Assembly (NCBI GenBank): GCA_019828595.1
Contig: JAHQRK010000012.1
Location: 1,178,001-1,242,000 of the forward strand
DNA: 64,000 nt
Direction: 5' to 3'
DNA from: Aphanomyces cochlioides
Lineage: Eukaryota; Oomycota; Saprolegniomycetes; Saprolegniales; Verrucalvaceae
Position numbers and translations under genes: made by a program. Numbering within the stretch: position 1 is the first letter of the stretch; every line of letters begins with the position of its first letter. This document shows, piece after piece, positions 39,181-51,286 of the stretch. The notes under the pieces were generated by a model, which saw only the letters and a list, made by a program, of their open reading frames with translations, made no database searches and had not been told where the DNA came from.

Positions 39181-40863
39181 ATGCCAGTCCCGAGCACAAC
39201 TGTGTGCGCCATCGTTACGAGATGGGCTAACGAGCAAAACATTTCGATACCCAACGGCACTACCTTCGACGATGCAGATTCCTTTGACGCCGTCAGTCTC
39301 TGCAAGTCAACCCTTGGCTGGTCCGATATTTGGCTGCGAATTTGCGAGATCGACACTTTCATCGCGCGGCAGGACCCACCAGTCTTTACCATGCGCGAAC
39401 GAATGCACATTACGCTAGGTCCAGCATTGCGAGCATCGGAGTTCTTAAGTGGAAATGGGACGACAATTTGGACAAGCCGATCGCGGATACCAAAACAAGT
39501 CGAGGTATGGACCTTGGACGACTTGCCGGAAATTCCCAACGAACTCTGGGCCGCCATGCCAATGACACTGGATTACGTCAATATATTCAGCAAGAAAGGT
39601 TTGACAAACTGCACAAGCCAAGCAAGAATATGCGTTGAGGTCCTTGACCTTTTGACGTATGTAAGCGAATGCATCGGCGGTCAAGAGTACAATGTCACCG
39701 ACTCCAAAGCCCTGGTCATCGGCCTGCTTGATTTGGCAGTGTGGCGGCTACCAACGACGCTGGCTCTTGTGGTTGAATGCATGACACCATGGACTTTTGA
39801 AGTTGGTGACGATGCGCTCCTTGCAGAAATCTACAACTCTCACAAACAACACCATGAGATGTGGGCCGACGACTTGGTTGATTGTCCACCGGAGTTGAAA
39901 ATTCCACGCAAAGTATATGACGCAGTCCGACAATTGTACGGGTACACGTCAATTAACAAAAGACGCTACGGCATCCTCACCACATTCACGACTACGTTCC
40001 TGTTCAAACGAGACCACGGCGGCAAGCTCTTCATTTCAAAGGGCCTCGCAGCCAACCGATATGACCCAATGACAGTCCTTGAAGCCATCACACGTCTCCT
40101 GCTGAAGAAGAACCCGCCTGCTGATGAAGATCTCTCTGAAGCGGGTTCGAGTTCGGTCAGGGATCCATATGCACAAGAAATACCAAAACAAAGCAAATCC
40201 GCGATGAAGAAGACAAAAAAGAAGTCCAAGCAACCACCGTCAAAAAAGCACAAAGCGAACGACACCCAAGCACCTTCGGAAGAAGGCGACAGAGACCTCG
40301 TTCTTATCACCGACCTTCCAAATTACCACGTCATTGCCGGTGGTGGCAGCGCCAGTGTCGTCGCCACCGAGCTCGACGACATCCCCGTGGCCATCAAAGC
40401 CGTCGACACGTGCAAGAAACCCGAATTGCTAGACGAACTGCAACACGAATGCGACACCTACGCGGTCCTCGAGGCCCTCCAGGGAGACTGTATCCCCATC
40501 CTTGCTCGTCCTGCTCCTGTGGTGCTCTGGGATGGCATGTTGGAAGGCCTGGTTCTTTCGTTGATTAAAGGACAGACGTTGGAAGCGATGGGAACGGATG
40601 GAATCGCGTCAATCCCCCTCGAGTGTCGATTGCAGGCCGTCCTAGACCTGCGCAAGATCCACTCACTGGGTGTCTTGCACGGAGACATTGCCGAGCGAAA
40701 CCTGATTTGGTGCCAAGACGATCGTCCGCGCATTGTCTTTGTCGATTTCGGCCGTGCTATGACGTCCTGCGACGTCGAAGATGTTCAGTTGGAGTGGGAA
40801 GAATGTGGACTTCGTGACATACTTCAGATCCACGACAACGACGATGCAAATTCCGAAGAATAA
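39181..40863 (+). CDS. Crinkler-type protein with C-terminal kinase-like domain
   Basis: A single open frame of 560 residues. The N-terminal 300 residues are of a type repeated in the pseudogene at 42324-43125 and carry no LFLAK header. A strongly basic Lys-rich stretch (about 334-356) is a likely nuclear localisation signal. The C-terminal domain is kinase-like: GGGSASVV loop, VAIKAVD lysine, HGDIAERNL catalytic loop (His500, Asp502), VDFG (Asp522) and a short C-lobe ending near 550. This resembles the kinase domain of Crinkler effectors such as CRN8. All catalytic residues are present. The start at 39181 is the first ATG of the frame. Confidence 0.8.
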   Translation: MPVPSTTVCAIVTRWANEQNISIPNGTTFDDADSFDAVSLCKSTLGWSDIWLRICEIDTFIARQDPPVFTMRERMHITLGPALRASEFLSGNGTTIWTSRSRIPKQVEVWTLDDLPEIPNELWAAMPMTLDYVNIFSKKGLTNCTSQARICVEVLDLLTYVSECIGGQEYNVTDSKALVIGLLDLAVWRLPTTLALVVECMTPWTFEVGDDALLAEIYNSHKQHHEMWADDLVDCPPELKIPRKVYDAVRQLYGYTSINKRRYGILTTFTTTFLFKRDHGGKLFISKGLAANRYDPMTVLEAITRLLLKKNPPADEDLSEAGSSSVRDPYAQEIPKQSKSAMKKTKKKSKQPPSKKHKANDTQAPSEEGDRDLVLITDLPNYHVIAGGGSASVVATELDDIPVAIKAVDTCKKPELLDELQHECDTYAVLEALQGDCIPILARPAPVVLWDGMLEGLVLSLIKGQTLEAMGTDGIASIPLECRLQAVLDLRKIHSLGVLHGDIAERNLIWCQDDRPRIVFVDFGRAMTSCDVEDVQLEWEECGLRDILQIHDNDDANSEE

Positions 40864-41058
40864 GGCGATTCAAATCAGTGAAATTGAAAGTCCGTCGAAG
40901 GAACCCAGTGCGAAATTTAGTTCGTACCGTCGACGATTACTTATTCAAAAATGACTGATTGACATTCTAGCGTCGATTTCTTGATATTCGTCAACTCTAT
41001 TGGTACGTGGCTTGGATTTGTAAAAGGGATTGTGACTGAAAAGCATCAACGGAGCCAG

Positions 41059-41098
41059 GGTAGCTATGCACCTTCTCGGGTAGCTATGCACCTTCTCG
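41059..41098. repeat. Two perfect 20-bp tandem copies
   Basis: GGTAGCTATGCACCTTCTCG occurs twice head-to-tail without mismatch (41059-41078 and 41079-41098). Confidence 0.9.
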
Positions 41099-42056
41099 AT
41101 CGATCGCACGTTGGGAACTTTTTCACCTCGTATTCACCGTGGACAACACTGTACATAACTGGGAGGTGTGGGAAATGAAATTGTACTTCATTTATTCCAA
41201 GAATTTACTCGGCATCAATCAGATAAGCAATGCCCAGCACCGCCAACCTTTAATGGCTCCTACAACGTGAAAGCAAATGTGTCATAACATTTGATTTTCT
41301 TTTGGCTTAATCTTTCTGACATGATGCATATCGCGTAATGTTTCTCCGCCGTCTAGTGCGGTCATCATTTTGCTTCATGCAGTGCTGGATGGTTTCCAAA
41401 CGGACGGTTTCTGATTCTGATGCTTGGTGGGTTGAGAGTTTGCGTGATGAGGCGAGGGTTGTGAGGTACTGTAGTATTTCTCATGGGTATGGTTTGGTTG
41501 TAGAAGGGGACACCCACGAAGTACCTATGACAGCTTTTACTTGTGTAAGGGTCGAAAGATGGCTGAAGTTTGAAGCCTTACTTAAGTATGCAACACAATC
41601 TATATAAACAAGTGTTTGACGAACAATGTTGGCTGATGCCCATTGAACTCTGATTTTGTTCGAAAATGTGGTTTCAAGTTTTCAACGAGAAACACCGATT
41701 TACATGAAGAAATTTGTCGTCGAGAATATCTCCGACTTTGAGGCGTCTGGCCGACATATTGTAGCTGGGACTCACAGCTACAATGTGTCGAGAGTACCTT
41801 CAACTCGAGTACCTTCAACCCCCCACAGGGGGGAGTTTAGATTGGATACATATTAGGCTAAATCAGACAAGCACATTTTTGGCAAAAGCAAAAGCTGCTC
41901 TAGAGGTACTTTTGGGAATGAAAAGCAAATGTGAAAAGCAGAAGAACCTACTATTAACGGTTCAGCCTATTCTCTAATTGCTTTTACACAATTACACAAA
42001 CGAAAACTTTTAAGAATTAGATGAAATCCCACGCTGTACTGTACCATTCTTCTGAA

Positions 42057-42094
42057 GTACTGCCGTTATTGCAACATCGCAATAACGGCAGTAC
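42057..42094. repeat. Perfect 16-bp hairpin
   Basis: GTACTGCCGTTATTGC (42057-42072) pairs perfectly with 42079-42094 over a 6-nt loop AACATC. There is no T-run after it and no flanking gene that it would obviously terminate. It could be the remnant of a foldback element or an RNA structure. Confidence 0.85.
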
Positions 42095-42323
42095 TGAAAT
42101 TAAATTCAGAGAGAAAAGACCGTATTGCCGCTCCTGCTCCACTTTTTTGGAGTTTGAATTTCGTTAGGGGGCGGACGTCGTGTTTGGTGGGAGCTCGGTT
42201 TTGTCATTGATTGTCCAACGGATAAAAATACATCGAATTACTTTTAACCAATGGGAATGTTTTATTTTCAATTCCAAGTTTCTCCTTGCCTCTGATTGGT
42301 CGAATCAGTGGGATTGAAATATC

Positions 42324-43125
42324 TTGGCCCAGTTCGCAATTCTCTCAAACAGATCCAAGCAAAGCCGTGGGCGATTCGTTACAAGATGGGCTAAAGATCA
42401 AGGCTTGACGATACTCGACGACACAGCCTTCAGGAACGCAGAGTCCTTTGACGCCTTCAGTCTCTGTAAGGCAAAAGGTGGCTGTTCACTAAGTCAAGGA
42501 TGGACGAGTTCGAAAATTTCATCACGTGGCAGGACTAAACAGTTTTTACCATGCGTGAATGCACATTACCCTTGGTCCTGAAATGCGAACTACAAAAAGA
42601 TCAACTGGACATGCGACGACAGTTTGTGCAAGCCGATTGCGGACGTCAATACAAGTCGAGTTCTGACCTGCCATCCACTCGCTTACAAATCGTCCAAAGT
42701 CAATGTTTCGATATCTCTTGGCGTCCATGATCGGCTTGCACAAACTGTCGTCGCATTTCCAGTTGATCTCTCCGTAGTTTGCATTACAGGACCAAATGTA
42801 ATGTGCATTCGTTCAAGCATGGTAAAGATTGTTTGTTCCTGCTGCGAGACGAAATTTTGCTCTCTTGAAGGCAGTCTGGTCCAGCCAAGGGCGGCCATGT
42901 AGATACTTGCGACGTCAAATGACTCTGCTTGATTTGGCAGCATGGCGGTTGCCAACAACGCTCGCTCTTATGGTCAAATCCATGGCACTATGGGCGAATC
43001 AGTAAGATAGAAAGTCCGTCGATGTCACCCAGAGCGAAATTTAGTTTGCATCGACGATTAATTATTCAAGACGACTGAGTTACATTCTTGCGTCAATTTC
43101 TTAATAGTCGACTCTGATGGAACTG
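42324..43125 (+). pseudogene. Broken, partly inverted copy of the Crinkler-kinase N-terminus
   Basis: The plus-strand frame at 42340-42660 matches the start of the gene at 39181 (TRWAKDQG, then AESFDAFSLCKA, then MHITLGPEMRTT in a shifted frame). Next comes an inverted copy of the same region: minus-strand frame 42958-42683 with AESFDVASIYMAALGW, TIFTMLERMHITFGP and a final TLTLDDL. The plus orientation resumes at about 42908 (LLDLAAWRLPTTLAL). The 3' flank to about 43125 also matches the flank of the intact gene (40873-41005). Frameshifts and the inversion make it non-functional, and the kinase domain is missing. Confidence 0.75.
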
Positions 43126-43380
43126 TTGTGTTGTCGAGCCCCCTTCCTTCCCCTCCATATGTACCCCTAGGTGGGATGGAGGATTAAGTGATGTGAAAGT
43201 AACTCTCGGAAGTGAGAACAGCACTTACAATAACTAGGATGAGCATTAGCTCTCAAAAGTTATTGCAACGTTCAACCATACGATGCTACAGTAGCTCAGA
43301 CTTTGGGTTCACGAAAGCCAGCAACTTTTTCAGACCTCTCAGATCGATATAACACACAAGGTGAAATAAAGTGTGCCGCA

Positions 43381-44505
43381 CTAGATTAAATATGCTGGAA
43401 TCATTGTCCCCTGAACGATGCGACGCATGGCTACAATCTCCTGGTCAGTCGTTGCTCGGAAGAAATGGATCATGGACTGGCGAAACAATTTCCATTTCAT
43501 GACTGGGTTGTCGACTCGAGCGACACTAGTGTCTTCGACATCTAACGTGACATACTTGCCATCTCGGCGCAATCCCGACGCAATCACCATGTCCACTACT
43601 CGGCAGAACATGTCATCAACTTGTTCAATCACTGTCCTAGGTGGTAGATCGTGGTTAAATCACTAGGTCAGTTGAAACAAGCGCACCATTTCGTCCAGTC
43701 CCGGACGATCCTATCCACTACGCGTGCTCCATCGAGTGTGATACTGTGGCTACACACCACAATTCGCGTAGAAGTTTTTTGAAGGACGCAGACTAATACA
43801 TTTTCAGCGTATTCGCCAAGGCTAGGTCGCATTCGGCTGTAAATAGCTGGCCGTCTGACATATTCCATGTTTCGCTGTGGCTTTTCGAGTATTCCCTAAT
43901 AACCGTCAGCTTCCACACCACTTACATGTTAGAAGGCATGGTACCTGTTCATGAAGTTGAAGGGGATCCAAATGCACTCCGTGCGCCGCATTGCCGATGG
44001 CTTCTATAGAGCCCAACTCGTACCTTTGGTTCCACTGGGTGAGTCTGTATGAACCATTGTAAGGTTCGAGCTCGATGGAATCTCTGAGCATGGGAGAAGA
44101 GCTCATGAAATTATCAATGTGGCAGAGTAGTCGCTTGGTAATCCAGTCGAGGGCGAGATGTCGCGCTGATGGGTGGGCCATTAAACATCCTTGGTTCAAT
44201 TCTGTCGTCGAGCGCTTGTTCCACTCGGAGAGAATGCGCATGAGGACGTCGTACTTCTTGACCATGGACTTGAGGAGTATTGTCTGGGATTCGCTCCACT
44301 TTCGCTGTGACTCCATCAACAACGCGACATCTTTCCAAATACTAAACTCCATGTGCGACTTTTTCAGCTGGGCAAGCTGACTCTCAAGAGCCAGAAACTG
44401 CACTCTCAGTCGGTTCCTTTCATCAGCTTCGAGTCTTCAAACCATGCGACTGCGATTCATGTTGTAGAGTTGTTTTTTCGTGGACTTTGACGTCCCCCCG
44501 TTCAT
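43381..44505 (-). pseudogene. M96/START-like family gene with one premature stop
   Basis: Three exons on the minus strand, joined by short GT-AG introns near 43930-43875 and 43695-43640, end at TAG 43381-43383. The N-terminus is a basic, coiled-coil-like region (MNRSRM..RLEADERNRL... ALESQLAQLKK), and the remainder fits the START-like proteins that oomycete annotations call 'M96 mating-specific protein family' (SITLDGARVVDRIVRDWTKW, then VEDTSVAR). An in-frame TGA at 44437-44439 (codon 23) interrupts the expected Arg in the basic region. A downstream start is possible but would lose that region. The family name comes from memory of such annotations and is tentative. Confidence 0.6.
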
Positions 44506-47315
44506 GCTGTCTGTGGCGGGTCATTTGGTTCATTCATGGTGCAAATGTGAAAATACGATGATGAGCTTTGTGCCCTGCGCACGCCAGTTAGTCAAACACT
44601 AATTCGATTAATAACTTGACTTCTTGGTGGTATCTTGTTAAAAAGAGTGGTGACAACGAATCGTACGGTTGTACTTCGATCACATGACTAACAGATTGCT
44701 TAAAGGTTTAACTGTTGCCGTTATGAGTGATACATCCTCAATGCAGTCCATGCGGTAAAACTCAATGTCTTGATAACACTGTAAGATATTCGATCGAAGA
44801 ACCTTTGCATGACAAAGCTACATCTAACTTTGTACATACGTGGTAGTGCTCAATGGCGAATTGAAGCGTGAATCTACCTTTACTGGGATTAATGGTTAAC
44901 GGATGAGACGTAGGATTAGCTTGACTACAATGCCATCACGGTCCAGTCACCTTTCCAAGATATTGACCCATAAAGTCTGCTATTAGGATCGTGTTGCAAT
45001 CAAGATGGTCATGAATTACAACAGCAAACACCAAATTTTGCCATAATGTTTGCTGAGAATTTCTATCCACCACCACCCAACTTGTATGGCATTTTGCTGC
45101 GAAGCAGATGGGCAAATTAAAGGATATCACTAGCAGACGTGTGCTATTATGTATGAGATCTGTTGATACCAAGGAAACTTAAAGATTGTTAGCTGTTTTC
45201 TGCAGTCTGATCATGCAATTGTCAAAGTGCAGGCTTATGAAAATGCTACCGCAGCATGTACAATCCACTGCACTCAATTGCGATAAAAAGGTTAAATCTC
45301 TATCCTGGATTTTTAGCGTAGAGCTCACACCAAGATGCCAGCAGTCTAACTGTTTGCGTTCGAAATACAGTGCAGTGCTGAACTTGAACAATGGTCGAAC
45401 ACTGGGCTAAATGCGTCGTGAGCCGATTGATACCAATGGGGCTATTAAGGCCGAGAAGGATTAATTACAATTTGATGAAGCCACAAGAAAATAAGACCGG
45501 GTTCACACAAAAAAATTGTCTTTTGACTAGGCCCACAAGATTGCCAGTTCTGATGCAACAATTTCTGTTGACGATCATTAGTTACTCATAAGCCCCATCA
45601 TTTAAAGCCTTTCAGGTGCATTCCACGTGAAACGATAGTCATATAACACCATGAAACGAGTCATACCATATGCCCACTTTACGTTTATATGACGACCCGT
45701 CAACAGAACGAGTTAACTGTGCGTCGACGTTTGTGAATATTGGTTCAACCGCATGGCTTCAATTGAGATTTCACGCTCGCTCAAACGTCTATGAAAGTCC
45801 TGGGGGCAATCGAGGGATACATCACCATGAGAAAGAGCATCAAAGAACAATTCAGAGTGCGTTTAGCCGAATGAAGTCTTGGCATCATCGAAAATATCTC
45901 TCGACCCCGACAGGCAATGCTTTTTTTGGAACTGGGCGTATGCCAAGGCGGTAAAAGCCACAGAAGACGTCACAGCATAGCCATGGGCAATGTGGCACAC
46001 AGTGAGAGATAACTGGTGATATCGTCACAGCAACACTATTGGGGATGCGAACAGTTTGGTTTTGTTGATTTGCCAACGGCACAGCAGTTGGCGTCCAACA
46101 AGTTTGCGAGCTGGAAATGTCTTTGGCAGCACATTCAGCACTGGTCATTCGTCGCGGCAGTCTTGGCACTGGGGATAGAGGACCGCTTGCCAAACGCCGA
46201 CTTGAGCTGGTCGGTCCACACGCACAACGCATGCTTCGTAGGTCTGTCAATAATCTTCCAAAATTCAGAGTAACGAAGCAAATCATGGTGGACTCTTATC
46301 GGCTGGGCAACCTTGCTCAAATACGTACAGTACTTTCTTATGAGATCGAGGGATGTTGGATGAATTGTCGACGGGTCTTGTATTGAATGAATGTGAGATT
46401 GATGAGTGACCTTATCTCGACTTATTTTCTGTCATTGCTATTTACCTGTGTCGATTTGATGGAGTCTTGGACAGCAGTATTGCTTCGGCTTGTCTGTATT
46501 TGATGAACAGATGCTACCACCATCGAACCGAGCGATGAAAGATGCCACGAGCTTACGAAACGCATAGAGCTTTTTCACGAAGCAAACCTTGCGATCACAA
46601 GAAATGCTGAATTCTACACATGGTATTAACTCCTAGAGCTAATCACTCCACACGTGTTGTGCGGGGAATAAATTTCTTATGCATAGAGTATGCTCGTACG
46701 TCATTCTTTTGCCATGTTGACTATATTCTATCAAATCGTTTCCTTGGTGAATTTTCATCCGCACAATGTGACAACCATGTCTCTTTGGCAATAAAATATA
46801 GAATCGACTACCTCACTGAATAAGTCATCAAAACCAAACCAAAACAATTGTTTAGACTCTTTCTCGGCACACTCAAAATCGTTATCACCTCGCAAATCTC
46901 TAATCAAGCAGTGCAATACAGTACTCTCTAACCTCAAATGTATCTTGAGATTCATGCATTACAGTACAATATCATGTGCCCGTCAAACCCTCCAGACGAA
47001 AAACCCAGGATTTGTACTGTCTCGTTTCCAAATCAAAAATTAATTACGAAAATCAAGCTTTTTATCGAGCTTACTGCGTCGCCAAGTTGGACCTGAAGGC
47101 AAACCTCCCTTCGGATGTATTCAAGTCGCAAAAACAAAACCCGCCCAGGACGAAATTTCTTGGGTTTCTCAAGCCCATCAATGACATACTTTTTATAGTA
47201 ATTGTGGCACACTCTTCAGAAATTATTGAGAAACTCAATGGAAACTTAAATATTTTAGGTAACAATTTTTTTGGTCATTTTCAAAAAGTACGACCAAGGT
47301 CAGCGCAACCACTGT
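44506..47315. other. Long gene-poor interval
   Basis: No intact gene recognised. Small overlapping ORFs at 45885-46386 exist on both strands, but neither shows a domain or splice structure. The 300 bp before 47316 are AT-rich, contain runs of T, and probably hold the promoter and 5' UTR of the giant PI3K-like gene; an extra upstream exon cannot be excluded. Confidence 0.5.
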
Positions 47316-50300
47316 ATGTACAGCGACAAGTTGCGTACAACGGGGTTCTTGGCGGAAGACACTGTGCCGTCGAGCGAAACACTGGCATGGGAACGAGCAG
47401 CTCAATCCATACGTGGGGAGATCCTAGACCGTGTGACCCCGCAGACGTTCTACACACGAGCTTGCGCGCCAGAATATGAGTCGGATTGCGATACGCAGTC
47501 TGTTATTGACGCACCGCTCAAGACAATTGCACGACTTCCGCTAGATTTACTTGTAGATCCTCCGACAAAAGACGCCGAAGTCAAGAGTCCAAGTTGTGAA
47601 GGGTTTCTCATGGTCAGCTCGAAAGGAAACAAGCTAAAGAAGATGTATTGCATACTGCAAAACAAAACCATATTCTTTTTGAAGACGTCGCCCGCGTCAA
47701 AACAAGACACACTAAAAACACAAGAGTCGATTCTGCTCGACAATGCACTGCAGGTTCGGCCTCTCTCAGGGGACATGGCCAACTGGACCATTGAACTTGT
47801 CATGATTGACGACGTGTGCCTTGTACAAGCAAAAGATGAAGCTGAGTACATGAAGTGGGTTGAAGCGCTCTGCCACTGCGCTCGATACGCCTCAGTTAAC
47901 TTGCTGTATCGCCAGATACTTCAGCTCTATGAAGACGACATGCCAGCAGCAAATGTGGTTGGTCTGGCTATATTGGCATCATATACTGTTCAAGAAACTG
48001 TTGACCATATCTTTGAATGTTTCAAAAACAAACTTGAATCGTTACCTCACCGTGCATATGACCCACGTGATTACCGCCTCAAAGTGACTGGTTTGCACGA
48101 CTTCATGATTCAACCAGACAACTCTTTGTTGAGGTACAAGTATGTGCGGGAGTGCCAAGTCTCAAAACAAACTCTTCATCTCACTCTTGTTCACAAATCG
48201 GATATTGAGCCAAAAGTTGATAGTACCTCCCAGCAGCTTTACCCAGTCTCAATGTCTTCTTCTTGGGCCTCAACAGTGGGCACGTCTTATTCTCAATCTC
48301 AATGGTCCTCGAACACGAAGACAAATTTATCGGTGACCTCTGGATCTCTTGACAGAAGTATTACAGGTCAATGTCTTCCAAGCTCCCATTGTGATCGTCC
48401 TCTACAGGTTAGACTTAAAAAAATCATGAATATTCCAAAGTGGGTATCCGAGAGTGAGAAGACGAGACCCGTACAATTTCAGCAATGCGTTGCGGTGACA
48501 GAGCTTGTCTATGCCGGCCGAGTGGTTGAGTCGTTTGGCAAATCAGATGTCGTTCCTTTCAACGCTCATGGCGCTGATAATTTGATGGTGGCGTGGGAGA
48601 CACCTACTGTATTTGAGTCGAGGCTCCCAGTGAGCAATATCCCCCGCGAAGCCAGAATTGTGTGTAGAGTTTACACTGTGAATGAGGACGGTCGTACTGC
48701 GCAAAGTACTTGCATACTAACAGCTTCCCGGAATGCTTTTGATATTGATGGACGTTTGGCTACCGGAGATATTGCTGTTCAGTGCTATAACAATATGCAT
48801 GAAAAGATTTTCGGTCATGAGTCAACAACAGCAAAAGCCGAGGTCACACCCTTGATTGAGGTAAGGAATTTGAATCAATTTGCCATTTTATTATTTGCAA
48901 TAGATTGCTGTGTCGGTGGATTCAATTCAACAAGGCAACCACTTGGAATGCATCGTGTTTAATTGGGACCACTCGCCCGATATGACTCAGTCTGCAATCA
49001 TTGAGGATTATTCACCACGTAGCTCAGCGCTAGATCGGGCGGGTTGGGTGTATTTAAAGGCTCATAAACTTGAAGAACGACGAGTATGGCTTATTTTGGA
49101 CCCCAAGGGACGCACTGTCATGTGGAAGGATTCCCCAACATCTGCGTCATCACAAGTAATGCAATTGGAGAATGCTCTCATTAAAGCAACCGAAGACAAT
49201 CAGAATCGTCTCTTCATTCAAACTTTTATCAACCCTATTGAAATATCAATCCTGACAAATACTCTTGAAGAATGTGATGACTGGATGCAAGCACTCGTTA
49301 TCGTTTCAACCGATCCCGTTTATTGGACTGATATACCGTTAGATTCCTTGAGAGACACGATAGTGACAAACCTACTCCGTCCATTCACCCCGTTGGAAAA
49401 TGAAATCTTGTGGAGAAATCGCTCAGCGTTTCTAGACTGCTTTGAAGCTTTGCCTAGACTATTATCTTGTGTCAATTGGGTTGATCCTCGTGAGGTCAGG
49501 ATAGTTGTTGATATGCTTAGCAAGTGGACTCCGGCCAAGCAACCAGAAAGATATTTAGTCCTGTTGTCAAAAGAGTTTGCCAATCAAGCTGTTCGTGACT
49601 TTGCCATCGAGCAACTCAGCTCATTGTCGAGTTTGTCATTTTCCTTGTATATGCCCCAAATGATTCAAGCTCTCAAGCACGAGACCTACCACTTATCATC
49701 TCTTGCCAAACAGTTACTTCGCTGTGCACTTGAATATCCACAACAAATCGGATTTGAATTCTTTTGGAGACTGCATGTAGAATCGTTCAACAATCAATAC
49801 AGAGAACGCTACACCCTCGTGCTGAATGCATTTATAGACTCATGCCCTCCTGGCATACGAGAAACTCTTCAGCTGCAACACACTTTGTTTTCCCAGGGCG
49901 GCGAGCTCGATCGCATTTGCCAGCAAATCAAATCCTTTCATAAAGGTGGCATGCAAGATGAAGCATTGACAGATGCACTCCGAGAACGTTTGGTCACTCT
50001 CAATGCCAAATTGCCACCAATTCCTATTCCTTTGCCAATCGATTCACGACTGGTGATGAGTAGGTTTACAATTCATAAGTGCAAATTAACATCTGACCAG
50101 AACTTGTGGCTTGAAGTTGACAGTTTCGATGATGGCGACAAGTTGCGAGATCCGGTTGTAATTATTTTTAAAAGTGGAGTAAACTGCAGTGGCGATATGT
50201 TTGTGCTTCAGACAATTCGGTGGATGAATGAAATCTGGATGAAGGAAGATTTAGATTTGTCGATGAATCCGTTGCAGTGTATCACAACTGGACCAACAAC

Positions 50301-51286
50301 TAACCTGATTCGAGTTGATGAGCGATCAGTTTCAATGCACATGATTAAATCAAGCCAACGCTCCATTTTGACTCATCTGGTTTCAGGCAATGACAGCTAC
50401 CTTTTGGATTGGATTACAGACAAAAATATCGGTCCAGATATAAAGAGAGCCTCCGATTTGTTCGTTCGCTCGTGTGCTGGCTATTGCGCAGTGGCATACA
50501 TTTTAGGCCTAGGAAACCAACATTACGATAGCATCTTGGTATGCAGCAGTATTTTGTACTTTCTTTCAAATTTTGAATATAGGTATCATTGAAAGGACAA
50601 TTCAGGTTCAGTGACTTCGGAACATTTTTTCATTGTCCGAAAGCGCAAGGGTGGTTTCAAGCTTTGCAAGAGTCCCAATTGAAGCCGTTTGTGTTCACTC
50701 AAGCTATGGTTAAAGTTTTTGACACATTTTCTATGACAAATCTGTTCAAGAGCCTCTTGATCAAAGCGCTAAATGTAGTGCAGGAACAAGTGCACCTTCT
50801 CATTTCAATGTGTCTCCTCATGAGTCATGCCGGCATACCTCAATTGGAAGAAACGAAAAATGTTTACCATGTAGCAATAGTTCTCTCTTCGTCCATGACT
50901 CATGAAGACGCCAATTTATTTTTTGAGGAATTAATATCCCATAGCTTAAGTGGCAAATTCTTGCCAGAAATGACAAAGCAAGCATTCGACCCACCAAGAA
51001 TGAAGTATCAAGATTTAAATAATATTGAATTGAAGCGCAGACGTTGGTCTCTTGACAAAATAAATTTACCAGCTCTGCACGATGAGAGCGCAACCTTTGC
51101 AAATGAGGAGTTGAACTTTTCAGAAGAATTGGAGTTTCGAATGGCAAATCCTGGCGAAGGACCGGGCAGTCCTTCTGATGATATCCAAAAGTTACATCCC
51201 GCCGAATTTCAAGGGTTGATTCAGCACTCTGCGCAGATCAGTACAATTGCCCAACAAATCGAAAGAATGGAAGCGAAGCTCAACGA
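47316..51286 (+). other. PI3K-like module 1 (catalytic Asp lost)
   Basis: Order: PH (about 47580-47880), Ras-binding-like (about 47950-48200), C2 (about 48400-48850), second PH (about 49040-49310), PIK helical (about 49330-49740) and kinase (about 49750-51000). The ATP-site lysine is present (VIIFKSG). The catalytic loop reads NQHYDS at 50515-50532, so the DRH aspartate is Asn. The DFG motif is intact at 50613-50621. The tail ends with a helical HSAQIS...IERMEAKLN segment. It is the closest relative of the pseudogene at 15472-19031. Confidence 0.8.

Larger units (their letters stand above)
40864..42323. other. Intergenic with short repeats
   Basis: No convincing gene; the ORFs at 41338-41607 and 41656-41856 have no family features. 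The stretch 40873-41005 is duplicated at about 42998-43120, downstream of the Crinkler pseudogene. A tandem repeat lies at 41059-41098, a shorter GAGTACCTTCAACTC pair near 41785-41815, and a strong hairpin at 42057-42094. Confidence 0.5.

Noticed and set aside
45885..46386. Overlapping ORFs of 85-133 codons on both strands
   Set aside because: They overlap, none has splice partners, domain motifs or protein-like conservation that I can see. Treated as chance ORFs.
46976..47479. 167-codon plus-strand ORF before the giant gene
   Set aside because: Its second half is an out-of-frame shadow of the PI3K-like exon starting at 47316, and its first half shows no family features.
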